Assembly (NCBI GenBank): GCA_947449735.1
Contig: CANFTB010000004.1
Location: 1 to 64,000, forward strand
Source: Chthoniobacteraceae bacterium
Lineage (GTDB): Bacteria; Verrucomicrobiota; Verrucomicrobiia; Chthoniobacterales; Chthoniobacteraceae
Length of the DNA stretch: 64,000 bases
Reading direction: 5' to 3'
The position numbers were made by a program, and so were the translations under genes. A model generated the notes under the pieces. The model was not told the origin of the DNA and made no database searches. It saw nothing but the letters and a program-made list of their open reading frames with translations. The first letter of the stretch is position 1. Every line of letters begins with the position of its first letter. Below, in pieces: positions 1-8,355 of this stretch.

Positions 1-114
1 CGATTGCGCGCCAATGGAAAAAAACCGATGGTCGCCATCACTGCCACCATGCGAAAGCTCGTGGTCCTTTTTAACCGCTTACTCAACAACCCCAACTTTA
101 CCCTTGCCACATGA
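1..114 (+). CDS. IS110-family transposase, C-terminal fragment
   Basis: An open frame enters from the left edge and ends at TGA after 37 codons. The end contains GKKPMVAITATMRKLVVLFN, which resembles the C-terminal end of IS110/IS116-type (DEDD plus serine motif) transposases, where a Gly-Lys run is followed by a Met-Arg-Lys-Leu helix. Only this tail is visible, so it cannot be told whether the element is intact. The VapBC locus lies immediately downstream on the other strand. The family call rests on this short motif alone. Confidence 0.6.
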   Translation, partial: RLRANGKKPMVAITATMRKLVVLFNRLLNNPNFTLAT

Positions 115-120
115 CACAGT

Positions 121-150
121 TGCTCCGCGTGAACTTCTGTTTTCGGGTTC
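121..150. repeat. Partial copy of the ~125-bp interspersed repeat (right end)
   Basis: The stretch reads CTCCGCGTGAACTTCTGTTT then CGGG. It matches the right end of the full repeats at 6165-6289, 11803-11927 (inverted) and 63043-63166. Only the end remains, between the transposase stop and the end of vapC. Confidence 0.5.
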
Positions 151-511
151 AATGCAAGTAGGCGACGTTTAAATCTTTCGCAGCTTCCTCCAGCCGACGG
201 TCGCGCGTCCATAGAACGGTTCCCGAAAGACGGGCTGCGACCAAGATTTGAATATCGTTCCAACCGATCCCTTTTCCAAAAAGCTGATGCAGCTCAATGA
301 AACGCATACACTCGTCGATCGTTCCTGTTTTTGTCCTGGGAAGACAACTTAGGGCGGCCAGAGTCTTGGTTCTATTGAGGAGATTGCCAGTGGCCAGCTC
401 GCCAAGGACAACTGGATGGGTGGAAATCAGTCCCTTTTGGAGGGCTTGAGCGAAATCTGGTAGGCCGTGACGGAAGTGGTACATCCAAACGGAGGTGTCA
501 GCGATGATCAT
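149..511 (-). CDS. vapC: VapC-type PIN-domain toxin
   Basis: A 120-residue PIN-domain protein, predicted to be an Mg-dependent RNase toxin. The four acidic active-site positions are visible: D5 in IIADTSVW, E38 in VVLGELATG, D86 in WNDIQIL and D104 in WTRDRRL. Length and layout are normal for VapC. Its ATG overlaps the stop of the upstream antitoxin by four bases, so the two are translationally coupled. The family is clear; the RNA target cannot be read from sequence. Confidence 0.9.
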   Translation of the reverse strand: MIIADTSVWMYHFRHGLPDFAQALQKGLISTHPVVLGELATGNLLNRTKTLAALSCLPRTKTGTIDECMRFIELHQLFGKGIGWNDIQILVAARLSGTVLWTRDRRLEEAAKDLNVAYLH

Positions 512-714
512 TCCTCGGCGGATCTTTCGGAGCGGTGTCGTTTTGGAATAAGGAGCTCAGGCATCTGTCCCCCCAATGAAGCGAGCCGACGGGCAGCCTC
601 TCGTTCGACGAGTGCTTCCAGCCCCATTCGGACGAGTGCTGTTTTTTCCTTCTCTCCGGTATACTCAACGGCAAGCGCGAGTAGGGGCTCGTCGATGTTG
701 AGTGTCGTTCTCAT
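508..714 (-). CDS. vapB: VapB-type antitoxin (DUF2191-like)
   Basis: A 68-residue antitoxin paired with the PIN toxin. It starts MRTTLNIDEPLL, the usual beginning of this VapB class, with a short N-terminal DNA-binding strand-helix and a C-terminal toxin-binding tail rich in Arg, Ser and Glu. An ATG two codons upstream (at 720) is also possible; I prefer the inner ATG because it matches the family start and leaves the ATGCAT motifs outside the gene. It is probably autoregulated through those motifs. Confidence 0.85.
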   Translation of the reverse strand: MRTTLNIDEPLLALAVEYTGEKEKTALVRMGLEALVEREAARRLASLGGQMPELLIPKRHRSERSAEE

Positions 715-743
715 ATGCATTAATATGCATCAAATAGATGCAT
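715..743 (-). promoter_or_regulatory. Candidate VapB operator: three ATGCAT palindromes
   Basis: Three copies of ATGCAT sit at 715-720, 725-730 and 738-743 in AT-rich DNA directly before vapB. Clustered palindromes at this place are typical of toxin-antitoxin autoregulation. The binding role is inferred. Confidence 0.5.
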
Positions 744-819
744 CCGGTCAATGAGAACCCGCGAGGGGACAAGCGTCAAAAACGTCCGGGCAGGAGTGAT
801 CTGGCGCCTCTGCTTTCCG

Positions 820-1611
820 TCAGGGCTGTTTGGCGGCGACGTACTTCGCCATCTCCTTCACTGAAATCACCGTGCAGCCCGCCTCCTTGAGGTGGGCCAT
901 GTAGCTTTCGAACATGCTGGGCTCGCTGTTCACCCACGGATGTTTGATGTCGGGAACGCCGTGAAAAGTAAGGACCGCGATTTTGCCCTCGCGCGCCTGC
1001 TGCACGGCTTCCTTGAACTGCTCCAGCGTGCTGTTGGGTTTGCCGTCGAAGGCTTGCGGCATCGTTAGCGGGTCGTCTTTGGTGGGGTCGAAGGCGCGTG
1101 CCCCGCCTGCCCGCGCGAAACGGTAGCCGCGGCTTCGCAGGAACTCGGCGGCCGCCTCGCTGGTCTGATAGCCCGGGTAGCAGAAGCTCGTGGGATGGGG
1201 AATGCCGTGCTTTGCGCACTGTTCCTCAATGTGGGTGACCTCCATGGCGAGCCGCTCGGGCGTGAGCTTGGCGACGCCTGCGTGGCTGCGCGTGTGGTTG
1301 CCGACCTCAAAGCCTGCGGAGTGCAGGCCCTGGATCTGCTCCCAGGTCATGTAATGCTCCTTGTCCGTGAGGAATTCGAAGCCTTCGGTGACGAAAAACG
1401 TCGCGCCGAACCCGAGCTTTTTAAGCAGAGGGGCGACGAACGTGGCGTGGCTTGCGACGGAGTCGTCAAAAGTCAGCACCACGAGGCGGTCGGGGACAGG
1501 CTCAAGCGCGCTCGCGCCTGTTGGCCCGGAAAGCACAAGAGCCGCCGCGGTGCAGAGATTCCGCGCGACGGCCGGCCATTGGCGCCATTTCACGATGGAC
1601 TGGAGCGGCAT
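820..1611 (-). CDS. Polysaccharide deacetylase (NodB-like), secreted
   Basis: A 263-residue carbohydrate esterase of the NodB/CE4 fold. It should remove acetyl or related groups from a polysaccharide or peptidoglycan outside the cytoplasm. Residues 1-36 contain a hydrophobic secretion segment after a Lys/Arg start. The catalytic motif LTFDD (about residues 46-50) supplies the base and a metal Asp, and the metal-binding HTRSH follows about 60 residues later. A CYPGY motif comes after that. The next gene upstream on this strand is the large cytochrome fusion, about 70 bases away across a G-rich tract. The substrate is not evident. Confidence 0.85.
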   Translation of the reverse strand: MPLQSIVKWRQWPAVARNLCTAAALVLSGPTGASALEPVPDRLVVLTFDDSVASHATFVAPLLKKLGFGATFFVTEGFEFLTDKEHYMTWEQIQGLHSAGFEVGNHTRSHAGVAKLTPERLAMEVTHIEEQCAKHGIPHPTSFCYPGYQTSEAAAEFLRSRGYRFARAGGARAFDPTKDDPLTMPQAFDGKPNSTLEQFKEAVQQAREGKIAVLTFHGVPDIKHPWVNSEPSMFESYMAHLKEAGCTVISVKEMAKYVAAKQP

Positions 1612-1615
1612 TGGA

Positions 1616-1645
1616 GGGCGGTTCTGGGGGGCGGTTCTGGGGGGG
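1616..1645. repeat. G-tract repeat (possible G-quadruplex)
   Basis: G3, G6 and G7 runs occur with a duplicated GGCGGTTCTGGGGG unit just upstream of the deacetylase gene. It resembles the G-runs at 8282-8318, which also contain GGTTCTGGGGGG-type sequence. A structural role is speculative. Confidence 0.35.
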
Positions 1646-1678
1646 CAGGAGAACTCCGCACGGTGACGGATGCAGCGC

Positions 1679-4600
1679 TTAGTCCCCGAGGAAGCTGACG
1701 TCGTCGCACTGCGCTCTGAGGAAACGCGTGGACGGGTCGATTTCGACGGTCAGCGAGTGGTTGCCCGCGGGGATGGAGGCGGTTAGCTGGCCGTCCTTGA
1801 GCGGGACAGAGGTTCCATCCAGCCAGGCCGCCTTGACTCCGGTGAGGACCAGGGGCTTGGCGGTCGGTGCGGCTGCCGTGAACTTGGCCGTGGCGAAGGT
1901 GCGGCCCAGAAAGAACTCATTGGCCAGCTGTCCGTTGACCAGCGTGTAGGTGGGCATGGAGGCGCGCTGGACCGCGGCGTCCTTGCTGAGCGCAGAGCCT
2001 TGATCCGCGTAAAACCACCAGAGGCGCGCCACGTTGCCTTTGCTCGCATCGAAGGGGCCGGGGCGGCCGATCTCGCCCAGGAACGCGAAGAGGTTGCGGC
2101 GGGGCACGCCCTCGAGGCCGTCTGCCAGGCCAGCGGGCATGATGCTGCCGATGTTTTCGCGTTTGAGAATGTTCGCCTTGATGAGGGGCTTCTCAAAGCC
2201 GGGGCCGGGGCGGATGATGATTTCCGTGGCGGTCTCGCCGGCGGGAATCCCGTTCTCCACCGTGCCGTCCTTCATCGTGAAGGCGAAGGCGTGGTAGCCT
2301 TCCTTCACCTTAGCCGCGGGATTGAGGACGCTTTCGATGATGTAGTCCAGCGGCGCGCTGGCGCCGATGCTCGAAAGGTCGGGGCCCAGCTTGCCGCCGG
2401 CGCCGCCGATGGCGTGGCAGAGGGCGCATCCGTTTTTGCGGTAAACCAACTCGCCATCGGCGGGATCCGCGCCGAGCTTGATCTGGTTCGTGATCGCGGC
2501 GACCTCCGCGGCGTAGTTGCGCGGTGCGTTTGTGGCGCCCGCGAGAGGGGAGATGGCCGCGACCAGCGCCTGGCCGCCGCGTCCCATGCCGCGTGCGGTT
2601 TCAAGCGCGGCGGCGTAGGCCTCCGGAGCGAGGCCTTTGGGGAACTCCTTGGCAAGACGCCCTGCGAAGCCCGCGTTTTGGAACATGTCCTTCCAGATCT
2701 GCTTGGTCACGTCGGGCGAACCGGCCTCGCCTAGAATGGCCGGCAGCGCCTTGACTGCATCGCCGGGAGCGTGCACGGAGAGCGGGACCAGTGCGCCGCG
2801 GCGGACCGCAGGAAATTTAGTTTCGGCGAGCAGTGTGCGGAGCGCGTCGACCGTCGGCTGCTGGCCGATGGAGCGCAGCGCTTTGAACGCCTCTCCGCGC
2901 AGCTGGCCGTCCTTTTCAGAGCCCGCGAATTCGGCGAGTTGCGGAACGAACCGCACCAGTTTCCATTCACCCACCAGATTGATGGCGGAGATTTTGACGG
3001 CGCGTTCGCCGGAGTTCAGGAAGGAACCGACGGCGCTCAGGTCGCCTTCGGGGCGAAGGTTGCGGGCGCGGGCGGCGTCCACGAGGGCGTTGGCTACGCG
3101 GAGGCTGGCTTCCTTGGAGAGCGCGCCCTCCTTGATCAGCGTCTGGTACAGATGGGTGAGTTCACCGACTCCTCCGGCCTGCCCTAGCAGCTCGATCCAA
3201 GGGCCGGATCCCGCCTTGTCGATGGAACGTCCTTTGAAAAGACGCTGGATGAACGGCGTGCTGACGACCGGGTCCACGGTTTTTGCCAGAAGGGCGAGGG
3301 ATGCCTCGTTGTCGGCGACTTTCGCAGGATGCGTGGCGAGGTCCTCGAGCCAGGGACGCGCCAGCTCGTTCAGGCTGGTCCATGCTGCGAAATCGAGAAA
3401 CGAGTCCTCGGGATCGGAAGGGCGGTTTTTGAGCACCAGATCGGCGCTTTCGGCGGTCGGGATTCTGGCGAGGGTCCGGTAGGCTTCGAGGCGGACCCGG
3501 GGGTTGGAATGCTTGAGCAGCGGGGCGATCGCCTTCAGGTCCGTGACGCCGCGCGCTCCGTAGGATTTGCCGATTTCACGCAGTCCGACCTGGACGCTGA
3601 CGGGGTCGCTGCTGTTGAGCAGTGTGGAGAGGTGCGCGGTGTCGGCGGTGCGTCCGCTCAGCAACCAGGCGGCGTGGCGGCGGGTGACCTCGTCCTTTGC
3701 CCACTCGGCAAGGGCCTTCTGAAGATCGGCGACTGGGACCTTGGCGAGCTCGCGGCGGGCCTGTTCAAACTCCCAGCGGTTCGGGGAAACCAGCTTGGCG
3801 AGGAGCGCCTCCGTGGAGTTGCCGGCGGGGGACTCCCATTTCAAGGGTTTGCTGCCGGCGGGGGCGATGCGCCAGATGCGGCCGCGCTGCTTGTCGCGGC
3901 GCGGGTCGCGGAAGTCGACCTCGCCGTGGTTGATGATGGGGTTGGACCAGTCTGCGACGTAAAGGCCGCCGTCGGGGCCCATCGAGAGGCCGATGGGACG
4001 GAAGCTGGCGTCGCTCGTGCGGACGATGTCGGGCATCACCTTGGTGACGTAGCCTGACTTCGGCTTTTCCTCGGCGGTGAAGTCGTTGAAGGCAAAACGC
4101 ACGATGCGGTGCGCGCGGAAGTCGCAGGTGATGGCGTTACCCTGCCAGTCGGGGGCAAACAGGGGGCTGTTGAGCAGTTCGAGTCCGCAGAACTTCGGAT
4201 AGGAGCCCGGGCTGATGCTGCTGATGAAACGGCGGGCGCCTTCGGAGGGAGGAAGCACGGCGCCGGGAAAGGACCAGCTGACGCCGTTGCCGTCGGCCCC
4301 GGAGGTCAGGAAGGTCTGGCCGTTCACGTCCTCCTGCTGGCCCCAAGCGTTGACGAGCCCCTTGGAGTGGACTTCGAGGCGTTCGGTTGACGGGTCATAG
4401 GCGAAGGCCACGCCCGAGTTGGCGCGCACCAACCCCCAGGGCGTTTCGAGGTGCGAGTGGATGTAGATCGTCTGGTGGAAATACAGGCGGCCGTCGATGC
4501 CCCAGTGGAGGCTGTGGATGATGTGGTGGGTGTCCTCGGTGCCGAAGCCGCTCAGGACGATGCGTCTTTCCGACATCAACCCGTCGGAGCCGGGCTTGGT

Positions 4601-6019
4601 GAGGTGGAGCAGTTCGGTGCTTGCGCCCACGAAGCAGCCGCCTTTGTTGTCGGGCGCGACGCCTGCGGGGATGAGCAATTGGTCGGCGACGATGCGGGAA
4701 CTGTCGGCGACACCGTCATGGTTGGTGTCTTCGAGAAGGATGATTTTGTCGTTGCCGGTCGAGGGGCCGAACTCGGCCGGTTCGTCCTTCATCTGGGCGC
4801 CGAGGTCCTCGGGGTTGACCTGGGGATAGGTGTTGGAGGTGGCGAGCCAGAGCTTGCCCGCCGTGTCCCAGTTCATGTGCACGGGCTTTTCCAGAAGAGG
4901 ATTTTCCGCGAACAGGGTCATTTCCAGGCCCTCACCTAGAGTGAAGTCGGGGCGGGGAAGGGAGGGAAGCGTGGCCAGTTTCGGCGAAGTCTTCGGCACC
5001 TTGGGAAGCGCGCTTGGCTTGCCGGCCGAAATGCCGATGACGTTGGCTTCGGCTTTTTCGATGAGCGGGTCGAACTTGGGGATTTCCACGGCGTTCTGGC
5101 CCTGCTCGCGCTTTCTAAATCCGAAAATGTAGGTGTAGTTCGCCGGCCGGCTGCGGTGGAAGAAAAGGGAGTTCTTGCGCAGGATGGCTTCGCGCAGGGC
5201 CAGTTGGGATTCTGACTCTTTGTCCCAGTTTTGGGCGTCGACCTTCCAGCCGAGCTGGGCGGCCACCCCTTCGGCGAGGGCGCGGTAGCCTTGGGCGGTG
5301 AGGTGGATGCCGTTGTCGGTGGCCTGTTCGAGGGCGATCCCGGCGCTTTGTTTCCAGTCGGCACGGATGAAGGGCACCTGTTTTTCGGCCGCCAGGTCGG
5401 ACATCGCCTTTTCAAAGGCCGTGAGGACGGCGTTGTGTTCGCTCGGGTCGGGCAGCCCCGGGCGGGAGGCGCGCAGGTCCTCGTGTTTGACCGGTCCGAG
5501 GAAGACAAAGCGCACCTTGCCGTTGGGGCTGGACTGGGTGATCAGCTCCATCAACTGGACGAGGTCGTTTTTGAATTTCTCGGGGCTGTGGTCGTTTCCG
5601 TAGCGGGCGGGGTCCGGGTTGAGCGTCGGGTCGTTTTTGCTGTAGGTGAGGCTGTCCAGACTGGCGGCCATGCCGTAGCCGAGAATCGCCACGGTGGGTT
5701 TGACCACCTCCAGCTGTTCCTTGAGGCTGTCGACTCCCTTGGCCACCGGGTCAAAGCTCGCTCGGGAAGCGCCGAGCGGGCTGTCGCCGCTGTATCCCAG
5801 ATTGCGGACGCTGAACTTTTTGCCGGCGAACTCACGCCGCATCTTGGCTTCGAGATAGCCGTAGTTGTTTTCGCGTTCGATGAGCACGTCGCCGATCAGC
5901 AGCACGCGGTCCTCATCCTGGATGACCAGCTTCGGTTGTGCGGCAAATCCCGCCACGCTGAGGCAGGCGGTAAAAATCAGGGCGAAGGAACGGGCGCGGA
6001 GGAAACGTGTGGCGGGCAT
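1679..6019 (-). CDS. PVC-type cytochrome fusion: SGNH + sorbosone-dehydrogenase-like propeller + HEAT repeats + heme domain
   Basis: A 1446-residue secreted multidomain protein of a class expanded in Verrucomicrobiota and Planctomycetota. A signal peptide (1-27) is followed by an SGNH-hydrolase-like domain (about 30-255) with NLGYSGDSP and DNGIHLT. Next come a membrane-bound-dehydrogenase-like propeller (about 350-740), HEAT-like helical repeats (about 760-1130), a c-type heme site CALCH near residue 1198, and a C-terminal beta-rich tail. The first SGNH block reads LLIGDVL, so the usual nucleophilic Ser is missing and classical esterase activity is doubtful. It probably takes part in periplasmic oxidation of carbohydrates; the substrate is unknown. 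Confidence 0.85.
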   Translation of the reverse strand: MPATRFLRARSFALIFTACLSVAGFAAQPKLVIQDEDRVLLIGDVLIERENNYGYLEAKMRREFAGKKFSVRNLGYSGDSPLGASRASFDPVAKGVDSLKEQLEVVKPTVAILGYGMAASLDSLTYSKNDPTLNPDPARYGNDHSPEKFKNDLVQLMELITQSSPNGKVRFVFLGPVKHEDLRASRPGLPDPSEHNAVLTAFEKAMSDLAAEKQVPFIRADWKQSAGIALEQATDNGIHLTAQGYRALAEGVAAQLGWKVDAQNWDKESESQLALREAILRKNSLFFHRSRPANYTYIFGFRKREQGQNAVEIPKFDPLIEKAEANVIGISAGKPSALPKVPKTSPKLATLPSLPRPDFTLGEGLEMTLFAENPLLEKPVHMNWDTAGKLWLATSNTYPQVNPEDLGAQMKDEPAEFGPSTGNDKIILLEDTNHDGVADSSRIVADQLLIPAGVAPDNKGGCFVGASTELLHLTKPGSDGLMSERRIVLSGFGTEDTHHIIHSLHWGIDGRLYFHQTIYIHSHLETPWGLVRANSGVAFAYDPSTERLEVHSKGLVNAWGQQEDVNGQTFLTSGADGNGVSWSFPGAVLPPSEGARRFISSISPGSYPKFCGLELLNSPLFAPDWQGNAITCDFRAHRIVRFAFNDFTAEEKPKSGYVTKVMPDIVRTSDASFRPIGLSMGPDGGLYVADWSNPIINHGEVDFRDPRRDKQRGRIWRIAPAGSKPLKWESPAGNSTEALLAKLVSPNRWEFEQARRELAKVPVADLQKALAEWAKDEVTRRHAAWLLSGRTADTAHLSTLLNSSDPVSVQVGLREIGKSYGARGVTDLKAIAPLLKHSNPRVRLEAYRTLARIPTAESADLVLKNRPSDPEDSFLDFAAWTSLNELARPWLEDLATHPAKVADNEASLALLAKTVDPVVSTPFIQRLFKGRSIDKAGSGPWIELLGQAGGVGELTHLYQTLIKEGALSKEASLRVANALVDAARARNLRPEGDLSAVGSFLNSGERAVKISAINLVGEWKLVRFVPQLAEFAGSEKDGQLRGEAFKALRSIGQQPTVDALRTLLAETKFPAVRRGALVPLSVHAPGDAVKALPAILGEAGSPDVTKQIWKDMFQNAGFAGRLAKEFPKGLAPEAYAAALETARGMGRGGQALVAAISPLAGATNAPRNYAAEVAAITNQIKLGADPADGELVYRKNGCALCHAIGGAGGKLGPDLSSIGASAPLDYIIESVLNPAAKVKEGYHAFAFTMKDGTVENGIPAGETATEIIIRPGPGFEKPLIKANILKRENIGSIMPAGLADGLEGVPRRNLFAFLGEIGRPGPFDASKGNVARLWWFYADQGSALSKDAAVQRASMPTYTLVNGQLANEFFLGRTFATAKFTAAAPTAKPLVLTGVKAAWLDGTSVPLKDGQLTASIPAGNHSLTVEIDPSTRFLRAQCDDVSFLGD

Positions 6020-6063
6020 GGTTAATGGAAGGGAGAACGTTGGACGGGGGGCGGAAAAGAGGA

Positions 6064-6140
6064 GAATCAGGGGGCTTTGGGGTCGGATAAACCGGTCGGC
6101 CGGCGTAGACTCCTAGAAGCAACTCGGCACCCCCCTGATT
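6064..6140. repeat. 10-bp inverted repeat spanning 77 bp
   Basis: AATCAGGGGG at 6064-6073 is perfectly complementary to CCCCCTGATT at 6131-6140. The pair sits upstream of the cytochrome fusion and beside the interspersed repeat at 6165. No T-run follows on either side, so it is not an obvious terminator. Confidence 0.45.
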
Positions 6141-6164
6141 TCTTAGCTCGTGAGCCGAAGCAGT

Positions 6165-6289
6165 AGAGAAAAGGGGATCTCACGCGGGGCCGCGGAGGGT
6201 GCGAAGGAAAATTATATAAATAAATGAAGCAAAACCATTTATTTTCCTCCGCGGTTCCGCGGCTCCGCGTGAACCTCCGTTACTCGGGA
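6165..6289. repeat. Interspersed repeat, copy 1 (~125 bp)
   Basis: The left arm GGATCTCACGCGGGGCCGCG and the right arm CCTCCGCGGTTCCGCGGCTC plus CGCGTGAACC flank an AT-rich core ending AAAACCATTTAT. The arms are largely complementary, so the unit can fold into a hairpin. The same unit recurs at 11803-11927 (inverted) and 63043-63166. It lies between the starts and ends of minus-strand genes, never inside a gene. Confidence 0.8.
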
Positions 6290-6329
6290 GGGGCCGGGTG
6301 TTTTGAGAAAAGGGGGGAGGTTTTTTGAA

Positions 6330-7064
6330 CTATCGGGAGTGTGTCTGGCCGCTCTGCTGGGGCAGGGAGAGGTTTGGAGATCCGGCCGGGAGCAATCCAG
6401 CGCGCATCTGCTCGAGCTCGGCCTGGATGGAATCGTTGGCGACGGCGTATTTCTCCATCAGCGCCTGCCCAGCGGGCGCGGTTGAGGAGGAGAGTTCCTC
6501 GTACGCTTCGGCGACGCTTTCCTGTTTTTTGACCGACTTTTCAAGATCGTCCAGCGCTGCGAGTCCGCCCTTGTTGGACTGGAAGGCGGAGGCCGCCTTT
6601 GCGAGGTCGGTGCGGATCTTGGCGGCGGAGGCGCGCGCCTGCAGCTGGGTGATGTTGCCCTTGGCGGTGGCGACTTTGAGGCGGGCGGCGTTAAGCTGTT
6701 CCCGCAGCTTGGTCACCAGATCCTTGTTGGAGGCGACTTGTGCGGCGTGGTTCTGGGCGACCTGCTCGGCCTTCTGTTTGAGGGTGATCGCGTCGCGGGC
6801 GTCCGATTCGTTGCCTGCGCGCAGGGCGGCGGCGGCGACGGCCTGATATTTGGCGACATCAGCAGCGCTGTCGGCCGCTTGTTTTTCGAGGTTTTTGGTC
6901 TCGGCGATCAGCGTGGCGATCTTGGATGTGAACTCCTCGATCTGTTTTTCGCTGTCCGAGATGGCCAGCTTGCCGTCGCGCACGGGATCGGACATGGCCT
7001 CGGCGGCTTCCTTGTTTTTAGCGCGGAACCAGTTGAAGAGGGCTTGAAAAACGTTGTCGGCCAT
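6330..7064 (-). CDS. PspA/IM30-family membrane-stress protein (YjfJ-like)
   Basis: A 244-residue, almost wholly alpha-helical coiled-coil protein of the PspA/IM30 (ESCRT-III-like) family. These proteins bind the inner face of the cytoplasmic membrane and form protective scaffolds. It begins MADNVFQALFNWFRAKNKEA, with an amphipathic first helix, then long heptad-rich helices full of Ala, Lys, Glu and Gln to about residue 200. It is the last gene of the minus-strand DUF350 / Ser-Gly-rich / DUF2491 / DUF2170 / PspA cluster. In E. coli yjfJ (PspA-like) sits beside yjfI, yjfK and yjfL, which correspond to DUF2170, DUF2491 and DUF350, so the same functional set is likely. Confidence 0.85.
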   Translation of the reverse strand: MADNVFQALFNWFRAKNKEAAEAMSDPVRDGKLAISDSEKQIEEFTSKIATLIAETKNLEKQAADSAADVAKYQAVAAAALRAGNESDARDAITLKQKAEQVAQNHAAQVASNKDLVTKLREQLNAARLKVATAKGNITQLQARASAAKIRTDLAKAASAFQSNKGGLAALDDLEKSVKKQESVAEAYEELSSSTAPAGQALMEKYAVANDSIQAELEQMRAGLLPAGSPNLSLPQQSGQTHSR

Positions 7065-7110
7065 AAGGTTTTGAGAGCTGAAGGTGGATGGACTGGAGAC
7101 GGACGGGGGA

Positions 7111-7542
7111 TTAGTGCGAAGAGCCGCCGAGGGTGAGCAGTTCCTGGCTGAAGGCGAGCGCCTCCAGAAGCTTGTCCACTGCGAAGCTGATTTCCGCCTC
7201 GTGCAGGTCGGACGTGAGCAGGGTGTCGGTGAGTACCAGGGGGCAGTGTTCTATCTCGGTGTCGCCTTCGGAGGCGCCGATCACGGCGAAGGCATAGGGG
7301 CTGATCTGCATGTTGGCGTCCAGCGCGGCCAGACTGATCTGGGCTACGGCGTCCTTGGGCAGTTCTCCCAGTTGCGCCACCTGGCAGGTGATCTGCAGGA
7401 GATTGCCGTGAAAGGTGAACCCGGCGGTGAAGGGGGTCTTTTCAACGCCCAGGGAAATGAAAACGGAGTCGGCGGAGACCTCGGTGGCGTGGCCCCGGGA
7501 TTCCAGAAGGGAGGCGAGCAGCGAAGGGGTGTTGATGGTCAT
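7111..7542 (-). CDS. DUF2170 family protein (YjfI-like)
   Basis: A 143-residue soluble acidic protein resembling DUF2170/YjfI. I start it at the ATG giving MTINTPSLLASLLESRG; the longer frame upstream runs back into the preceding gene and is not protein-like. The central part alternates hydrophobic strands (AGFTFHGNLLQITCQV) and the end is acidic and helical. It is 46 bases from pspA and 62 from the DUF2491 gene, all on the minus strand. The biochemical role is unknown. Family assignment leans on the neighbourhood as well as sequence, so it is moderately sure. Confidence 0.7.
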   Translation of the reverse strand: MTINTPSLLASLLESRGHATEVSADSVFISLGVEKTPFTAGFTFHGNLLQITCQVAQLGELPKDAVAQISLAALDANMQISPYAFAVIGASEGDTEIEHCPLVLTDTLLTSDLHEAEISFAVDKLLEALAFSQELLTLGGSSH

Positions 7543-7604
7543 AAAAAAGGATGAATACGGGAGGCTTTCAGAGAAGGGGAGCGGAAACGAGGACGAATGG
7601 AAAG

Positions 7605-8273
7605 TTACAATCCTAGCACATCGACTTCGGTCGAACGGACGGGGCAGCCGAGGAAAAACCTTACAAAACTGTTTTGGCTGCGCTGTTCGCCGGTTTCTAG
7701 AATGAGAAACTCGGGGTTTTCGGTGGCCTGGGACGTCCGGTATTCGACGACCGTCGCGAGCAGGGGCTTCTCCAGACCGGCGCGGGCAGGGGTCTCGGAG
7801 TAGTTGCACTGCAATTCGCCCTGAGTCTTCAGGGTGTAAATGAGTTCCACCGGCGCCCCTCCGGAGGCAACTGGAACCTCCTGCCGGATGGTTTGGGTGT
7901 AGCGCAAATCTGACGGCTGGAAGGAATCGGGGTTCGCCGGTGCTTGAAACAACCAGTGCATTCCGCGATCTAAAAACTCGGGACGGGTCCCCGCCTGGAG
8001 GTCGGACGGCTCGAAGTAGAGGTACAGGTCCACGAGGCCGTCGACGATTTTGGCCATCAGAAAAGTCGTTTGTTCGGAGTCCCCCAGAGTGAAGAGCAGG
8101 TGGCAGGAAAGACCGTTGAGCTGTTGACAGCGGGCAATGCTCTGAACGGTGTAGTCGATGCCGCGCACGCCGAGTCCCCTGCGCATCGAGTCCTGAATCC
8201 CCTGGGCGTCGCTGATGGTGATAATGCTCTGCGGTTTGATGGACTGCCAGTCGGCGGGATTGTTTTTGTCCAT
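7605..8273 (-). CDS. DUF2491 family protein (YjfK-like)
   Basis: A 222-residue protein with no signal peptide or membrane segment, consistent with the DUF2491/YjfK family found beside PspA-like genes. The ATG giving MDKNNPADWQSIKP is chosen because the longer frame would start inside the preceding gene and would translate a proline-rich G/C tract. The body is beta-rich, with short strands such as LSCHLLFTLGD and LVDLYLYFEP. Function is unknown; the conserved neighbourhood suggests a role in membrane-stress sensing. The poly-C leader just upstream on the coding strand is unusual. Confidence 0.65.
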   Translation of the reverse strand: MDKNNPADWQSIKPQSIITISDAQGIQDSMRRGLGVRGIDYTVQSIARCQQLNGLSCHLLFTLGDSEQTTFLMAKIVDGLVDLYLYFEPSDLQAGTRPEFLDRGMHWLFQAPANPDSFQPSDLRYTQTIRQEVPVASGGAPVELIYTLKTQGELQCNYSETPARAGLEKPLLATVVEYRTSQATENPEFLILETGEQRSQNSFVRFFLGCPVRSTEVDVLGL

Positions 8274-8281
8274 GAGGTTCT

Positions 8282-8318
8282 GGGGGGGCTGGGGGGCTGG
8301 GGTGTTCTGGGGGGGGGG
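8282..8318. repeat. Four G-runs (G7, G6, G4, G10): candidate G-quadruplex / slippage tract
   Basis: Runs of 7, 6, 4 and 10 G on the plus strand have short spacers. They lie between the Ser/Gly-rich gene and the DUF2491 start, so the mRNA leader there is poly-C. Homopolymer runs of ten are prone to slippage, but here the tract is outside a reading frame. Confidence 0.5.
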
Positions 8319-8355
8319 AAGGGAAGGACGCTGGTTCTGAGTGCTGTTGGAAATC

